Assembly (NCBI GenBank): GCA_905331475.1
Contig: CAJNYU010004046.1
Location: 125,106 to 189,105 of the forward strand
Length of the DNA stretch: 64,000 nt
Reading direction: 5' to 3'
DNA from: Rotaria socialis
Taxonomy: Eukaryota; Rotifera; Eurotatoria; Philodinida; Philodinidae
Positions 24,901 to 37,100 of the stretch are shown here, one piece after another. Each line of letters opens with the position of its first letter. Within the stretch, counting starts at the first letter, position 1. Made by a program: the position numbers and the translations under genes. Under the pieces are notes generated by a model that had not been told where the DNA came from, made no database searches, and worked only from the letters and a program-made list of their open reading frames with translations.

Positions 24901-27660
24901 AATATTGCGCAAAACAAGCATTAGAATTATTGCAAAAACAAGCATCAACTCGACGAACATTTATGATTGAGCGACAGTAAGTAGAACACTGATTGTTCTT
25001 TTGTTTTTCTTACGTTTCTTTAATTTAGTCAAGAGCGAGTACAGACTGTAAACTATCTTCTTGATCAACGTCAACAAATCGACACATTAGTGAATGAAAA
25101 ACAATCAGTAAAAATATTCTATTTTTTGCTATTGTTATACTGATTAAGTTTCTTTTAATAGTTAGTAAAACAAAATGAAATATTGTTAAAAGATATCCGT
25201 CTTGAACAAGATAAACATAATCATACTCAACAATTATATAATAATCTTATTTTAAATGAAAAACAATATCATCAAAAATTACTTAAATTAGAAAAACAAT
25301 CATATGAAAAAAATTTACATTCTCATGAAGAAATGGATTCATTAAAAAAACAATTGCAAACTGTTCAACAACAATTCGAACGTTTAACCAATGAACATAT
25401 AAAAACTATTGAACAGAATGACCAAGATAAACGTCAATGTCAAGAACGTGAGCAGCATCTTCAAGATGACAATCAACGTTTAAAACGTGATCTTGGTCTT
25501 GAACTTTATCGTAAACAAGATGCAGAAAAAAAAGTACGAATGTTAGAAGATAAACTACGTAATGAACAAACACAATATCAAAAAGTTCAATATGATTTTA
25601 TTCAAACAAATCATGATCTTAAAACATTACAAGTTAAATTTGATGCACTAAAAATAGAAATCAATGAAATATATCAAAATGAAAAAATGAAATTAGCTGC
25701 AAACATTAATATGTATGATGCGAAAACATCAACAACAACTATTAATGAAGAACAATCAATTACTAAACGACAAAAACGTAGTATTCGATCAAAACGACGC
25801 ACTAATGACGAGGTAATTCATAGAACGTATATGTTAACGTTAAAAATAATAGTATAGTTTTGATTTAGCAGTACTAAGATTCGACGAGGGATAAATTCTC
25901 AATAGAAGAATTATGTATATTGTATTATTGTAGTGCTTTATAAGTCAAAGTAATTTAGTGTAATCATCCATATTTATGCGAAAATCTCATTCGACATAAG
26001 ATTTTGTCGAATGAAGAAATTCAGTTCTTCTTATGCGTAACACAATTACAGTCAAAAAGCATTAAGACTATCCAATCAAGTTAGCAATTCCATTAATATT
26101 TTTTATTCTATTTTCAATATCTATTGCCAAATATAGTTTTTTGATCATGAACTCCTTGATAGATCTAATCATATGCGTAGAAAATCAGCTTGATCAATAG
26201 GCAATACTTCTAGTCAAGTCAGATGTTTATCTTTAACAATCAAACGTATAAAGTTTCAACATTTTGATGCGTTTTATAAGACATTGAAAGTAAACCGAAC
26301 ATCAAATAAATGTTCAGCCTGTGTATATATTGTTGATTGTCTTTAGGAAGTCGTCTAACACCTCGAAGGATATCATTTATATGGCATTCTCTAATATCAT
26401 TGTTCTAGTTTGGTTTTCTATCCACAAATGAAACTTTCTTTTCGTATAGTTTAATAGATAGGAATATTTCACTTGAATGAGTTGAAAACAATTCAAGTTA
26501 TTGCCGTTTCATACGTTGCTCACTGCGTATTCCATACCTACATGTCATATAGTGTGATTTTCATACTTTTGTTGCATGCCGAATCTTGATTAAATTCAGA
26601 ATGATTTTCATCAATAAAGAAAAAAAATAAAATATAGATAATGGACAAAAACTACAATTAAATTTACATCGTAGTTCAATATCAATATTGTTTAACAATT
26701 GTAGATTTTTTGTTTTACTTTAGAATCAACACGAACAAGAGATCAAACAGCCAAAACGAGTTACTCGTAGTCGATCAACTGCTAGTACAGATGCTACTTA
26801 TACATTACTTCAACAGTTAGATGAGCCAAATATTAGTAAAAAATCTAAGCAAACTATACGTAATGTATCGACGAGTACAAAAACACATATTCCTGTACTA
26901 ATGAAACAAACAAGAAAGAAAGCACAGGTACATTCATTTTTTGTTTAATTTTGTCTGTCAGCAATAAAAACAAAAACACTTCTTCTATTTAGGATGATCA
27001 AACGGATTCAAAAGTAAAACCCAAAACAGCGAGTGTTCGTGGTCGGCCTAAAAAGAAAACTATTGAAACTCCACCAGCCTCTATTCAACCAGAATCACAT
27101 TCACCACTTTATGCTACTATTCAACGAGATACATCACTTGATGGAGCATCGTTTGCTACTGTTGCTGTAAATTCGTCAGCAGCACACGCAACTCCGTCAA
27201 AAGATAAAGCACACATAACACCTAAACCGTCAACATTTAAACGTATTCAGTCATTTTTTCGAGCAACTCCAAGTATGTTATTGTTAACAGAATAGAAAGG
27301 AAGAGAAAAACGATGCTGTTAAAATTTTTAGCTTTAACGAATTCGACAAAAGTAAATCGAGTTGTACAAGTCAAAACCACTGCCGTAGCATTTGGTTCAT
27401 CAACACCGACCAATCGTATGCCTCCATCGATACTTAAAACACCAGGACCCACTATTTTACCAACTCCGAATACATCAAATGTACAAAATATTGCAACACC
27501 AAAATCTAAATATAATCTTCGTACACGCCTTTTCAACCATCCAACATCTAAAGATGAAGACGAGGTAAAAACTATCAAAATACGTGTAAAACGTCTTTCA
27601 TTAAGTTGAAATTTTTAGATAAGATCTCAAACTAAAACGAAGCCACGAACACGCAAATAG
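21935..27660 (+). CDS. KIF20-like: Kinesin-6 family motor protein (KIF20-like), 16 exons, complete
   Basis: Exons: 21935-22198, 22428-22554, 22604-22806, 22866-22929, 22998-23318, 23640-23772, 23831-23993, 24051-24201, 24782-24840, 24888-24976, 25029-25107, 25162-25812, 26724-26927, 26993-27272, 27332-27564 and 27619-27660, giving 1020 residues. The motor starts at LNVYLRIRPF. The P-loop is LGLTNSGKTHTMFG; the NSGKT form is typical of kinesin-6. A long insertion in loop 6 precedes YSIWISFFELYNE, also a kinesin-6 mark. Switch I is LNEASSRSHAV and switch II is ICDLAGNEP, with NINTSLMTFKDCIRVLNENQ and VPYRNSVLTSIF after it. A coiled coil of about 220 residues is encoded by the 25162 exon, then a basic, Pro/Thr-rich tail (ILKTPGP, YNLRTR). 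KIF20A/B proteins act in cytokinesis and cortical development; a midzone role here is inferred. The paralogue (KIF20A, KIF20B or KIF23) is unresolved. Confidence 0.88.
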
Positions 27661-28857
27661 ATGAAATTTTAGAAACCAACATTGATCTTCTGTAAATACA
27701 TGTATATATAAAAATAGATCTTCAAACATGTATATTACTCAAAAAAACAATCTATTCTCTTTTTATATGAGTTCTGTATAAATTGTATTTTTTGTTGTGG
27801 ATAACAAATGAATATCGTATCTTAAGATCTTAGCATGTACAGATATGTATCGTATTTTTCTTTTTTTTTTGTAATAAAAAAATTATTATCTCACATGCTA
27901 CAGAAAGCAAAACTAATTTTGTTTTCTTATATTATTGAATCAAAAGACACTAACTAGCGCCAAGTGAATATTGAATCTTTTGAAGATGAGGATGATCTAA
28001 ACGATCATAATCTTGTTTTTTGACTAGTTAATTAAAATTTATTTTGCTTTCAAAATACAACAACCATAATATCAATGAAACATTTATTAGTTCAACTTGG
28101 ACATATTTCAGCGTCAGTGCGGACGACATAGAATTTTAAACGTGTGGCGACAATCTCCCGCTTTTGGTCTTGAAGAAGAACTGAATTAAATAAAAACAGA
28201 ACAAATCAATCGTTCCCAGTTCTGACTTTCGCTTCCCTTCCTCATAGAAATATTCATATCAGTCTACTGCTTATATGTACGTGTTAGGATGACATCCAGC
28301 TCTTTTTTTGTGTATGTTCTACTTTTTAACCTGGCCAATTACGCTTATTTTTAACGAATACGACGTTTTTGACAATCAATTTCTGGCGATACTGACTGAC
28401 TTTTGAATATTTTATATCGATGCGACAAAATCAAGGAGAAAGCTTCCATTCAGAACTCTTCATATATTTCAAAATGTATCAACGAACTTTTTTCTCAATC
28501 TTCTAGATGACTGAACGTACCGATAGATTGAGAATTGAACTAGTTGCAACGTTTTCGTATACTATATTCTCACATTGAATTTTCTTCTTTTATCGTAGTA
28601 TTGACTTATCTTTTCTGTTTTGATGGTTGTTTTGGAGATTTTTAAAAGATTATGCAATAGTTTCTTTCTATTTTGGAAACCATTTCAAGTGTCATAAGTT
28701 TCACTTTTTATGCCTCTTGTCACAACAAATAATTTGAATAATAAAAGTCGGCACGTATTGAAATTGTATTTCACAGTTGTTTTTTAGTGAAAAAGCAATA
28801 TTACAAAGTCATGTATTTCGTTGTTTCCTTTGGGGAAAAGACAAATGTAAATCGACA
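27661..28857. other. Intergenic spacer between convergent genes
   Basis: About 1.2 kb between the kinesin stop and the nuclease stop. A candidate AATAAA for the kinesin lies at 27873-27878. No exon was recognised. Confidence 0.5.
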
Positions 28858-29885
28858 CTAGGACATCAGGGTTCTCGCAAGTATACAAATTAACATCGTA
28901 ATTAACTTGTTCATGTTCGAGCACAATTTGTCGCATCGTGATGATATTGTCAAACGATCAGCGGCTAAACGATTGAGTAATGTGCCAAGTCGGCGACCTC
29001 CTTGAGCAAGACGTTGTTCAATGATCCCGATATTTCTTTCATAGTAGATATTGCCTAATGTGAAATTAACTGATGCGTTCATTATCATATTACTCTCATC
29101 CAAATAGATTTGTTGACAAACGTGTTTTAAACTTTCCTGAATCCATTGAATGAAGTCCTCATTGTTACTTGTTGATCCTTGCTCAAGCATCAATGAATAA
29201 ATATGTTCATAATAACTTGTGATATTCGATCCATAATCACGAGACAATCGAATACTGATGAGCCCACTGTCCCATAATGAGTGAAGATTCGTTTGAAATG
29301 TTTGATTCATAAAGTAGCCTAATTACAAAAAGCATGATTTCACCTTTTCTTTTTTTACTTTCGTTTTCGATCCAGAAATGACACTTTACCTTTGATAGAA
29401 TTGCCTCCGAGATCTGTTTGAAAACCAACATGCAACGGCTGATGAACATCGCCAGCATAGTGGACCAGAAACATGAGCGCTTCCTTATGTTGAATATCGT
29501 CGAAATTTGCATCAATAACACGTTTTGAATAATTTCTCAATGCACCCTCAATACAGATATCATTGATACAATCTCTCGATGGATCATAACTACAGACCCA
29601 AGATGGTGTATTAAGATAGTGTAGTTGACGACTCCACTGCCAATTAGGATGATCAAACGGATTCGTATCCGGGTAGAGAATACTATCAGCCCACGTTGCT
29701 ACAGCAGTCAAATTACCTGATAAGTACCATGGGACGAGAGATTTCACCCATTGAGATGCTTCAGCAGTCAATTGACTCTGAGCTAGGCTAGCAACAAGAC
29801 TATGTCCAACTGCACCCCAACCGTCTACATTTTGTACAGTTGCTCCATAAAAACAAATTATCATCAACAACGATGATGAAAGCAT
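28858..29885 (-). CDS. Secreted S1/P1-type zinc nuclease, 2 exons, complete
   Basis: Exons 29885-29390 and 29318-28858, split by a 71-nt intron, give 318 residues. A hydrophobic signal peptide ends just before WGAVGH; the mature N-terminal Trp and the His five residues later are zinc ligands in nuclease P1. Further conserved points are WADS, LHYLN, RDCINDICIEGAL with the paired Cys, EALMFLVHYAGDVHQPLH carrying zinc-ligand His and Asp residues, GGNSI, and NLHSLWDSGLI with the last His and Asp. The order matches the tri-zinc site of S1/P1 enzymes, which cut single-stranded DNA and RNA and remove 3' phosphates. The C-terminus ends in a hydrophobic stretch (LITMLICILARTLMS), possibly a GPI signal or membrane anchor. 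The family is usual in fungi, plants, protists and bacteria, and unusual in animals. The intron and signal peptide argue that it is a resident nuclear gene. Confidence 0.93.
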
Positions 29886-32675
29886 TTAACGTTTTTTCTA
29901 TTAGTATGCTCGTAAATTTGTTAAAGCTCTATAAAATATCAATCAAACCTTCAATAAAAATGCAATTTTGTATTCTTATCAATATGACATTCAAGCCGAC
30001 AAGTATTTCTTTACTATCGAATGTATGTGTCGTGACTATATTTTATATCTAAGAACGTCTACGAAAACCTTTTGTTGTTCTTGTTGTTGTTTTTATTATA
30101 ATTTATTAACAGTGTAGTGCGCATGTTGTAAATCATAGTTTCAGCGCTTGTGATTATACTAAGAAACTATCTCAGAAAATATTCTGAATTTTGTTATTGT
30201 AGTCAACATTACTGCTGTCAGTTTTAAAGATAACTCGAGTTTGTGACTGATAAAGAATTTGATTGTAGTGGTATGAAACGACATGCAGCAATAGAAAAAT
30301 TCATTTAGTCGGTTGTTCTCACTAATCTACAATGTAAATCAAAGTTTGTTGGAATTAAAATTCATTTATGAGAGCCCATTTTCAAGAAGTCATAAATACA
30401 TCGAGATCGACGACAAAATGAAAGAGAACGAAAATTCCTAAGAATAGCAAATATTTGTCGTCTAGGAAAAACAAAACTTTGACGAACAAGAACATGGTCG
30501 AACCATGTTGTATGATTAATGCGTATTCATCTTCTATACATTCTTATCGCTATCGATGATTTTCTCGTAAAGAGTCTATAAAATGAATGATGTGATACAG
30601 AATCAGCTTATGAAATATCATCTTATGAACCGTGAACTTTTTAAATTGCTGCTCCATTTAATTAATAACTGTGTGTTTGAAAATGCCTGGGAACCATGTT
30701 GTAGTTGCAATCTCTATCACTCGTGAAAGATTTCATAAAATTAAGCTCATTGAGGAAAAATTGTCGTCTAAGAAGTTATTTTTCATAGAGAAGAACAAGG
30801 ACTATGCGTTGGTACAAAGAACAACTCGATACTGGCATGTCGAAAGATTTTGTTAAAGAATGAAAGTCACTTAAATTTGACACCGAGAATCAATCAAATA
30901 AGTTCATTTAGCGGTAACATTTGAATAAATTTTCATTTTATGATAAGAATTTCCAGTTTATCTTATGTAATTCGATGTACTTTGAGGCATTTCATATATT
31001 TAAAAGTAGCTATGTGCCAATGTCTTCAACATCGTTGAGACATGAACGATCATTAAACAAAACATTGCAGAACAAGAATCATCTTTTTTAAAGAGAGTTA
31101 TCATCAATTGAACTTAATATTATGTCGATTTATATTTTGTCATAAATTACATCAATTTTTTTATGATTTGTTTTTATTTTAAAGAAATATCAACCACTTT
31201 AGTCGCATACAATTCTGTAATTGACCATAAAAAGAAAACGAAGAAAAATTACAGAATATTTTATATTTGTTCTTTTCAGATTTCATTCATCAAAGTAACA
31301 CTAAGAAAAAATTAGATGAAACAAATATTTTTCAATTTAGAGGTCAAAATATCAATGGCAAAGAACCACATTTAAAAATGATGAAAATATAAGTGGATGC
31401 AAAAATGTAACGAATCACTGATATGTAAATGCAGCTACTTTAATTTAATATAGAACGTACGGATGTGGAAGGTAGCAGAATGAAATTATTTTCAAAAGAG
31501 AAAAAAAAAGCGTTCAAGTATATCCAAAATAAAAAGACTTGTAGATTCGTTATTGAACAATGCAAGGCGTCAGGTTTTCGGAAGACATATTTTTGCGAAA
31601 AAAATGCAACAATGAAATGTATATCACAATTTTGTCATGTCTCACTAAAACTCCATTTAATGGAGAAATCATTTGCGAAGACAACATGCTCATCATCGAA
31701 AGTTCACTGAATTTTTACAAGTCAACTAAAGGTTAAGTAGATGCAACGCCGATGTTGAATGCTTATAGTGGCGAAGTATGCATGAATATATATATATATT
31801 ATCAAAGAATTGTTGAACATGTTGACATTACAACAGCATGTTAAAGGCTAACCGCACTATAACGAATAGGATAGTTGATGGTTTGCACAGAATACATATA
31901 AAAATATTGGCAGTTGTCTTTATTTAGTTGTCCTCGTTTTTTCACTTTAGCAAACCAAATATTGTCATTAGGGGGTGATGTCCATAAAAGATATATTCAA
32001 TATTTACTTAATGGTGTAAAACACTTTTCCATTTCGTAGTAAAATACGAACCGTCTAAAAAATGACTAATATAGCCTTGTTGAAATAGTATCTATTCTGT
32101 TTTACAGTTCACTTATCGCAAAGTCTGCTTGTTCAAAAAAGCTTTTTTCGATCCGATAATGTTGCGACGCTGTCAAATATGGAATATATATATATATATA
32201 AATTAGGGGTTACAAGGTGAAAATAGTAGCAACATTTGTAATAATTTATTCTAATATTAAAATTTCTCGAACTCTTCAAAACAAGCGAAGAGTATTACGT
32301 TTCACTTCAATTAAACTCTTCTTTTTTTTTTCGATCAATCAAAGAGAAAAGTACGTACCGCCATCTGCTTTATATTTATTCTATTACTTGATTAGTGTCG
32401 AATCCATTTCTTACTTGTTTCCTACTTGTGTAACGCGTGTCGTCGCATTTTCAGAACCTTCAAATTACTCAGGTAAAATCGCTCGTCCTCGTAATAATAC
32501 GTCCGATATAAGCATAGTTATGTTAGATTGAATCTTAACTTTTCTCGCAGCATGTGTTTCAATTACGATTGATTTCGTGCAATCACCTGCTTTGCTTCGA
32601 TTTACTATTAACTAAAACTTTTTATTAAATAAAACAGATGAATATTTTTAGATCTGATATTTTCATAGAAGAAAA
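29886..32675. other. Intergenic region between divergent genes, no gene seen
   Basis: About 2.8 kb between the nuclease start (minus strand) and the LRR gene start (plus strand). The open frames near 30671-30856, 31465-31710 and 32217-32531 have no recognisable similarity and no splice partners. A short TA microsatellite lies near 32188-32201. A TAG at 32649-32651 may be a 5' UTR acceptor for the LRR gene. Confidence 0.5.
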
Positions 32676-33583
32676 ATGGACGATGACGATGATGTCGAAA
32701 AATACATTCATCATATAAGTAACATAAAAGAAACAAGTTTGAATTTAAGCAATCGTTCGTTACGTGCTGTTCCATTTTCTGTTAGTTTATGCACATTCCT
32801 TCAAAATCTCTATTTGAATAATAACGAACTTATCATTCCACCTACCGAGCAATTGTCACCATTGACTAATTTGGAAACACTTTCATTGGAACAAAATCAG
32901 TTAACGATTTTACCCGATACATTATGGAATCTAACGTCACTATTACGTTTAAATCTTAGTCATAATCCACTTGGTCAAATACCAGTACAATTAGGTCAAC
33001 TAAAAAATCTTCATGAATTATGGTTAACAAATCTAAATTTATATGATTTACCAATAAATATATTTATGAATTTAAATCAATTAGAAAAATTATCATTGAA
33101 ATCAAATCATTTACGACGATTACCCACTGATATAGGACACTTAATAGAACTTCGTTGGTTGAGTGTGGAAGATAACGAATTGAACGATTTACCTGATTGT
33201 TTACAAGATTGTTTGAACTTATCATATCTTAATTTAAATGGAAACAATTTCATTCATATTCCTTCGGTGATTGGAAAAATCTCATCATTAAATGTTATTT
33301 GTTTTCAACGAAATGCTATTGCAGAAATAAACGACGATACATTATTAATGTTTTCGAATATGACCAAAGTTGATCTAAGAGAAAATCCCTTAGTAGATAA
33401 ACCACAACATTGGAAAGTAAGATTGAACAAAACTAAACGGTTGAATTAAACATTTGCTGTCTTTTTCAGGGTTTAGAATTTATCAAAGTTGGCCGTTGTA
33501 TGGATGTAATTTCACTTGACGATGAGAATGATGAAAATCATTCCGAATCATTAGGTTCTAGTCATGATGACAATCTCGAGTAA
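32676..33583 (+). CDS. Leucine-rich repeat protein, 2 exons, complete
   Basis: Exons 32676-33416 and 33470-33583 give 284 residues. After an acidic start (MDDDDDVEKY) there are about nine leucine-rich repeats of 22-24 residues with the pattern LxxLxLxxNxLxxLPxxI, for example LETLSLEQNQLTILPDTL and LEKLSLKSNHLRRLPTDI. A short capping segment (LRENPL) and an acidic Ser-rich tail follow. There is no signal peptide or membrane helix, so it is probably intracellular. The LP-containing repeats are of the Ras-suppressor/SHOC2/LRRC type. A protein-interaction scaffold is the likely role. I cannot assign an orthologue; short LRRC proteins such as LRRC2, LRRC10 or LRRC58 are candidates. Confidence 0.85.
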
Positions 33584-34157
33584 ATTGTCTTCGCTATCCT
33601 AAATGTGATAAATACTTTCGTTCCTTTTACCTTTTTTTTAAATGTCTGTTTATATTTTGCATCCCGAACAAATCGATTAAAATGAATGAGTATTTTGGTG
33701 CTTCTACTCATTCACTATAATTGATGATACGTTCACATCGAATTGAGAATATTTTTGAGTCCATATGATATAGCAGCGAACAAGAAAAAATCTTACAGTT
33801 AACAATAGAAATTGATAGGTGAACCAAAAAGAGAAGCATGTGTTCAAGTCGTTTTTATTGTACGAAAAGAATGTATTTTGCAACTTGAGTTAAATTGAAA
33901 TACGTATACTGTGCTAGTATTCTCCGTACATCCATATTTTTGTTTGTATTATTCGATATAAAGAACAGATAATTTTTTTGATATATGTTTGCAAAAAGTA
34001 AATTATGCAAGAGAAATCTCACTCTTAGCGTTTTGTATTTAGCTTTTTCACTGTCTAGTTGCACTTTGTTTATTTTTAGATGAACTGTGAAAAAAACATA
34101 TTATACTAAAGTTTCCATTGATTCGATACACGAAAGAAAACAAATAGAAAATCCATC
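33584..34157. other. Intergenic spacer, no gene seen
   Basis: 574 nt between the LRR gene and GCC2 on the same strand. It is AT-rich. The antisense open frame at 33855-34064 lacks similarity. Confidence 0.5.
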
Positions 34158-37100
34158 ATGAGCGAAGATGGAAAATCTGCAAATGATGAGAAACCAGCAG
34201 CAAGTAGCAAGGTTTGCCTGTCTAATTACAAAGATATATTCTGTAAAATAAAGTATTGTTTTTGAAATATTTCAGCTTGAATCCATGCCACCAGATGAAC
34301 TAATAAAACTCTTTAAAAGTCAAGTTGTGTTAAAGAAGAAACTTGATTCTAAAATAAGTGAATTATCTACTGCTAATATAAGTTTATGTCAAACTCAAGA
34401 GGTTTTAATAACATTTAGAAAAATTATTTACTTCATTCTTATGACTTTTGTAGCAACTTCAAAATGAGCTGGAAGATGAACAATCGAAAAGAAAACATGT
34501 CGCCCATGAACTAGACCAATGTAAAATTCACGAGTCCGAACTTCAACAGGAACTTAATGTAGGATCTAATCTACTATACATGCCTATTAATCTTTATTGT
34601 ACCTGTAGACATTGCGTGAATCATCAGACTGCTTTCAGCAACAAAATGAATCATTAAAATTATCATGTAAGAATCTACAAGATGAAATATTGGTAACTTA
34701 AAAGATACTTTTTTCTAACAGCATATCTAGATTTATTTGTCTGTTCTTTGTTATTTAGAGTCTTCAAAATGATAAATCAAATCTTCTTTCAAAGTTAACT
34801 GATGCTGAAGAAGATTTTATAGATAAATTAAATGAAACTAAAAGTACTATAGAAAATCTTCGCTGTGAAAAACAATCGTGTGAGCAAGAAAATTTGCATC
34901 TGAAACAATCCATTGGAAATCTCGAATTGGAAATCAATGATTTCAAGATGAAATCGAATTCAGTCGACAAAGAGAAGCAATCGATTGAAGAAGAACTCCA
35001 TGAGTTGAGATTAAAGTTGGCTTCATCGGACAAAGATGCGCAACTGATAGAAGAACTCAATGATCTAAAATTGAAATCTAACTCTTTCGAAAAAGATAAA
35101 CAATTAATAGAAGAAGAACTTAATGATTTAAGATCTAAGTTGAGCACATTTGATAAAGATAACAATCTGTTGGAAGAAGAGCTCAATAATTTAAGATCAA
35201 AATTAAATACATTTGAAATAAATGAAAAACTGATGGAAGAAGAACTTAAAAATTTAAGATCAAATGTAAATTCATTTGACCAGAATAAACAACTGATGGA
35301 AGATGAACTCCATGATTTAAGATCAAAATTAAATATATCTGATAAAGACAAATACTTATTGCAAGAAGATCTCAATAATCTAAGATTGAAATATGGTGCA
35401 TTCGATGACGAGAAACAGATGTTGGAAGAAGAACTTAATAGTTTAAGATCGACTGCAACTTCATTCGATCAGAATAAACAACTGATGGAAGATGAACTCA
35501 ATAACTTACGATCACAATTAAGTAGATTTGAAACCGATACAAAATTGATGGAAGAAGAACTTAATAGTTTAAGATCGACTGCAACTTCATTTGATCAGAA
35601 TAGACAACTGATGGAAGATGAAGTCAATGATTTGAAAACAAAGCTGATTACATCTGATAAAGAGAAGAAGTTGATGGAAGAAGAACTGAATGAATTTCGA
35701 TCGAAATCCAGTTTATCTGATGCAGATTTACAATCGAGAGAGGAAGAACTTAATAATTTAAGAGTGAAATCTCGTACATTCGATGAAGAGAAGCAGATGA
35801 TAGAACAAGAACTTGATGATTTAAGATCGAAATTAAATAGATTTGAAACGGATAAAAAACTAAGCGAAGAAGAACTGGATGATTTGAAAACAAAGCTAAT
35901 TACATCTGATAAAGAGAAGCATTCAATGGAAGAAGAGCTAAACGAGCTTAAATCGAAATCAAGTTCATCTGATACAGATATGGAATCAACAGAGAAAGAA
36001 ATTAATAATTTAAGATCAACACTGAGTAAGTTTGAAATGGATAAACAATTGATGGATGAAGAACTCAATGAGTTAAGAACGAAATCCAATTCATTCGATA
36101 ATGATAAACAAATCATGGAAGAAGAACGCAATGATTTAAGATCAAAATTAAATACATCTAATCAAGAGAAACATTTGATGGAACAAGAGCTAAACGATTT
36201 ACAATCAAAGTTCAATGCATTGGAGAAAGAGAGACAATTGATGGAAGAAGAACTCACTGATTTAAGACTTCGTTGCAGTACATTCGATCAAAATAGACAA
36301 TCCATGGAAGAGGAATTGACCGAGTTAAGATCAAAAGTCATTTCACTCGATAGCGATAAGGAATTATTAGAAAGAGAACTCAATGACTTGAAATCGAAAT
36401 TCAATACAATAGAAACAGATAAACAATTAATGGAAGAAGACGTGAAGAATTATCGTAAACAAATAGAAAATTTTGAAATGGAAAATCTTGAATTGAGAAA
36501 AATTCCACAACAATTATCAGACGTTCCAATAAATCAATTGAATGAAAATTTCGATGAAATTATTTCTCAACGTATTGATTCTTTTCTTAATCATAACGAT
36601 GACGAAACGCTACCTATATCCAAATTACTATCAGATATTCCAGCATTACTCCAGTCAAGTGGCATAACAAATTATGTAAATGAAGATTTTCCAACTGCAT
36701 TAAATCTTGAATGTCTTCTTCGCCTGTGTTCATTATTAATTGAACGATGCCATGTCTTACAAAGTATTAACGTAGCGAACGAACCATTATTAAATAAAGA
36801 TCTATTTTCAATCATTCAAAATGGCAATTATGAACAATGTCAATTATTAATTCATCGACAAGATCATCCTGGATTAGATGCACTTTTTGAACATTTTCAA
36901 TCGTGGATAAATCAATCAAATGATTCCAATGATTGGGAAATTCGTCTGTCGAAACCGATTGATCAGGTAGGAATTTGTGAAGCAGAAGACTGTGAGCAGA
37001 GAAATAATTAAAAAGCGTTATACAACTGTTTTCTAAATTTCAGCGATAGAAATATTAGAGTGTAAGCTAACAGTATGATACGACTTCGATTAACTTTTGA

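Noticed and set aside
31465..31710. Plus-strand 81-codon open frame, Lys/Cys-rich
   Set aside because: No recognisable domain, no splice partners, and its composition fits chance in AT-rich DNA; kept only as part of the intergenic description.
34764..35375. Long minus-strand open frame rich in Ser (also 35595-36131) opposite GCC2
   Set aside because: It is the antisense of the 63-bp coding repeat. The Glu/Asp/Lys-rich unit reads as Ser/Leu-rich on the other strand, and it has no splice signals or similarity.
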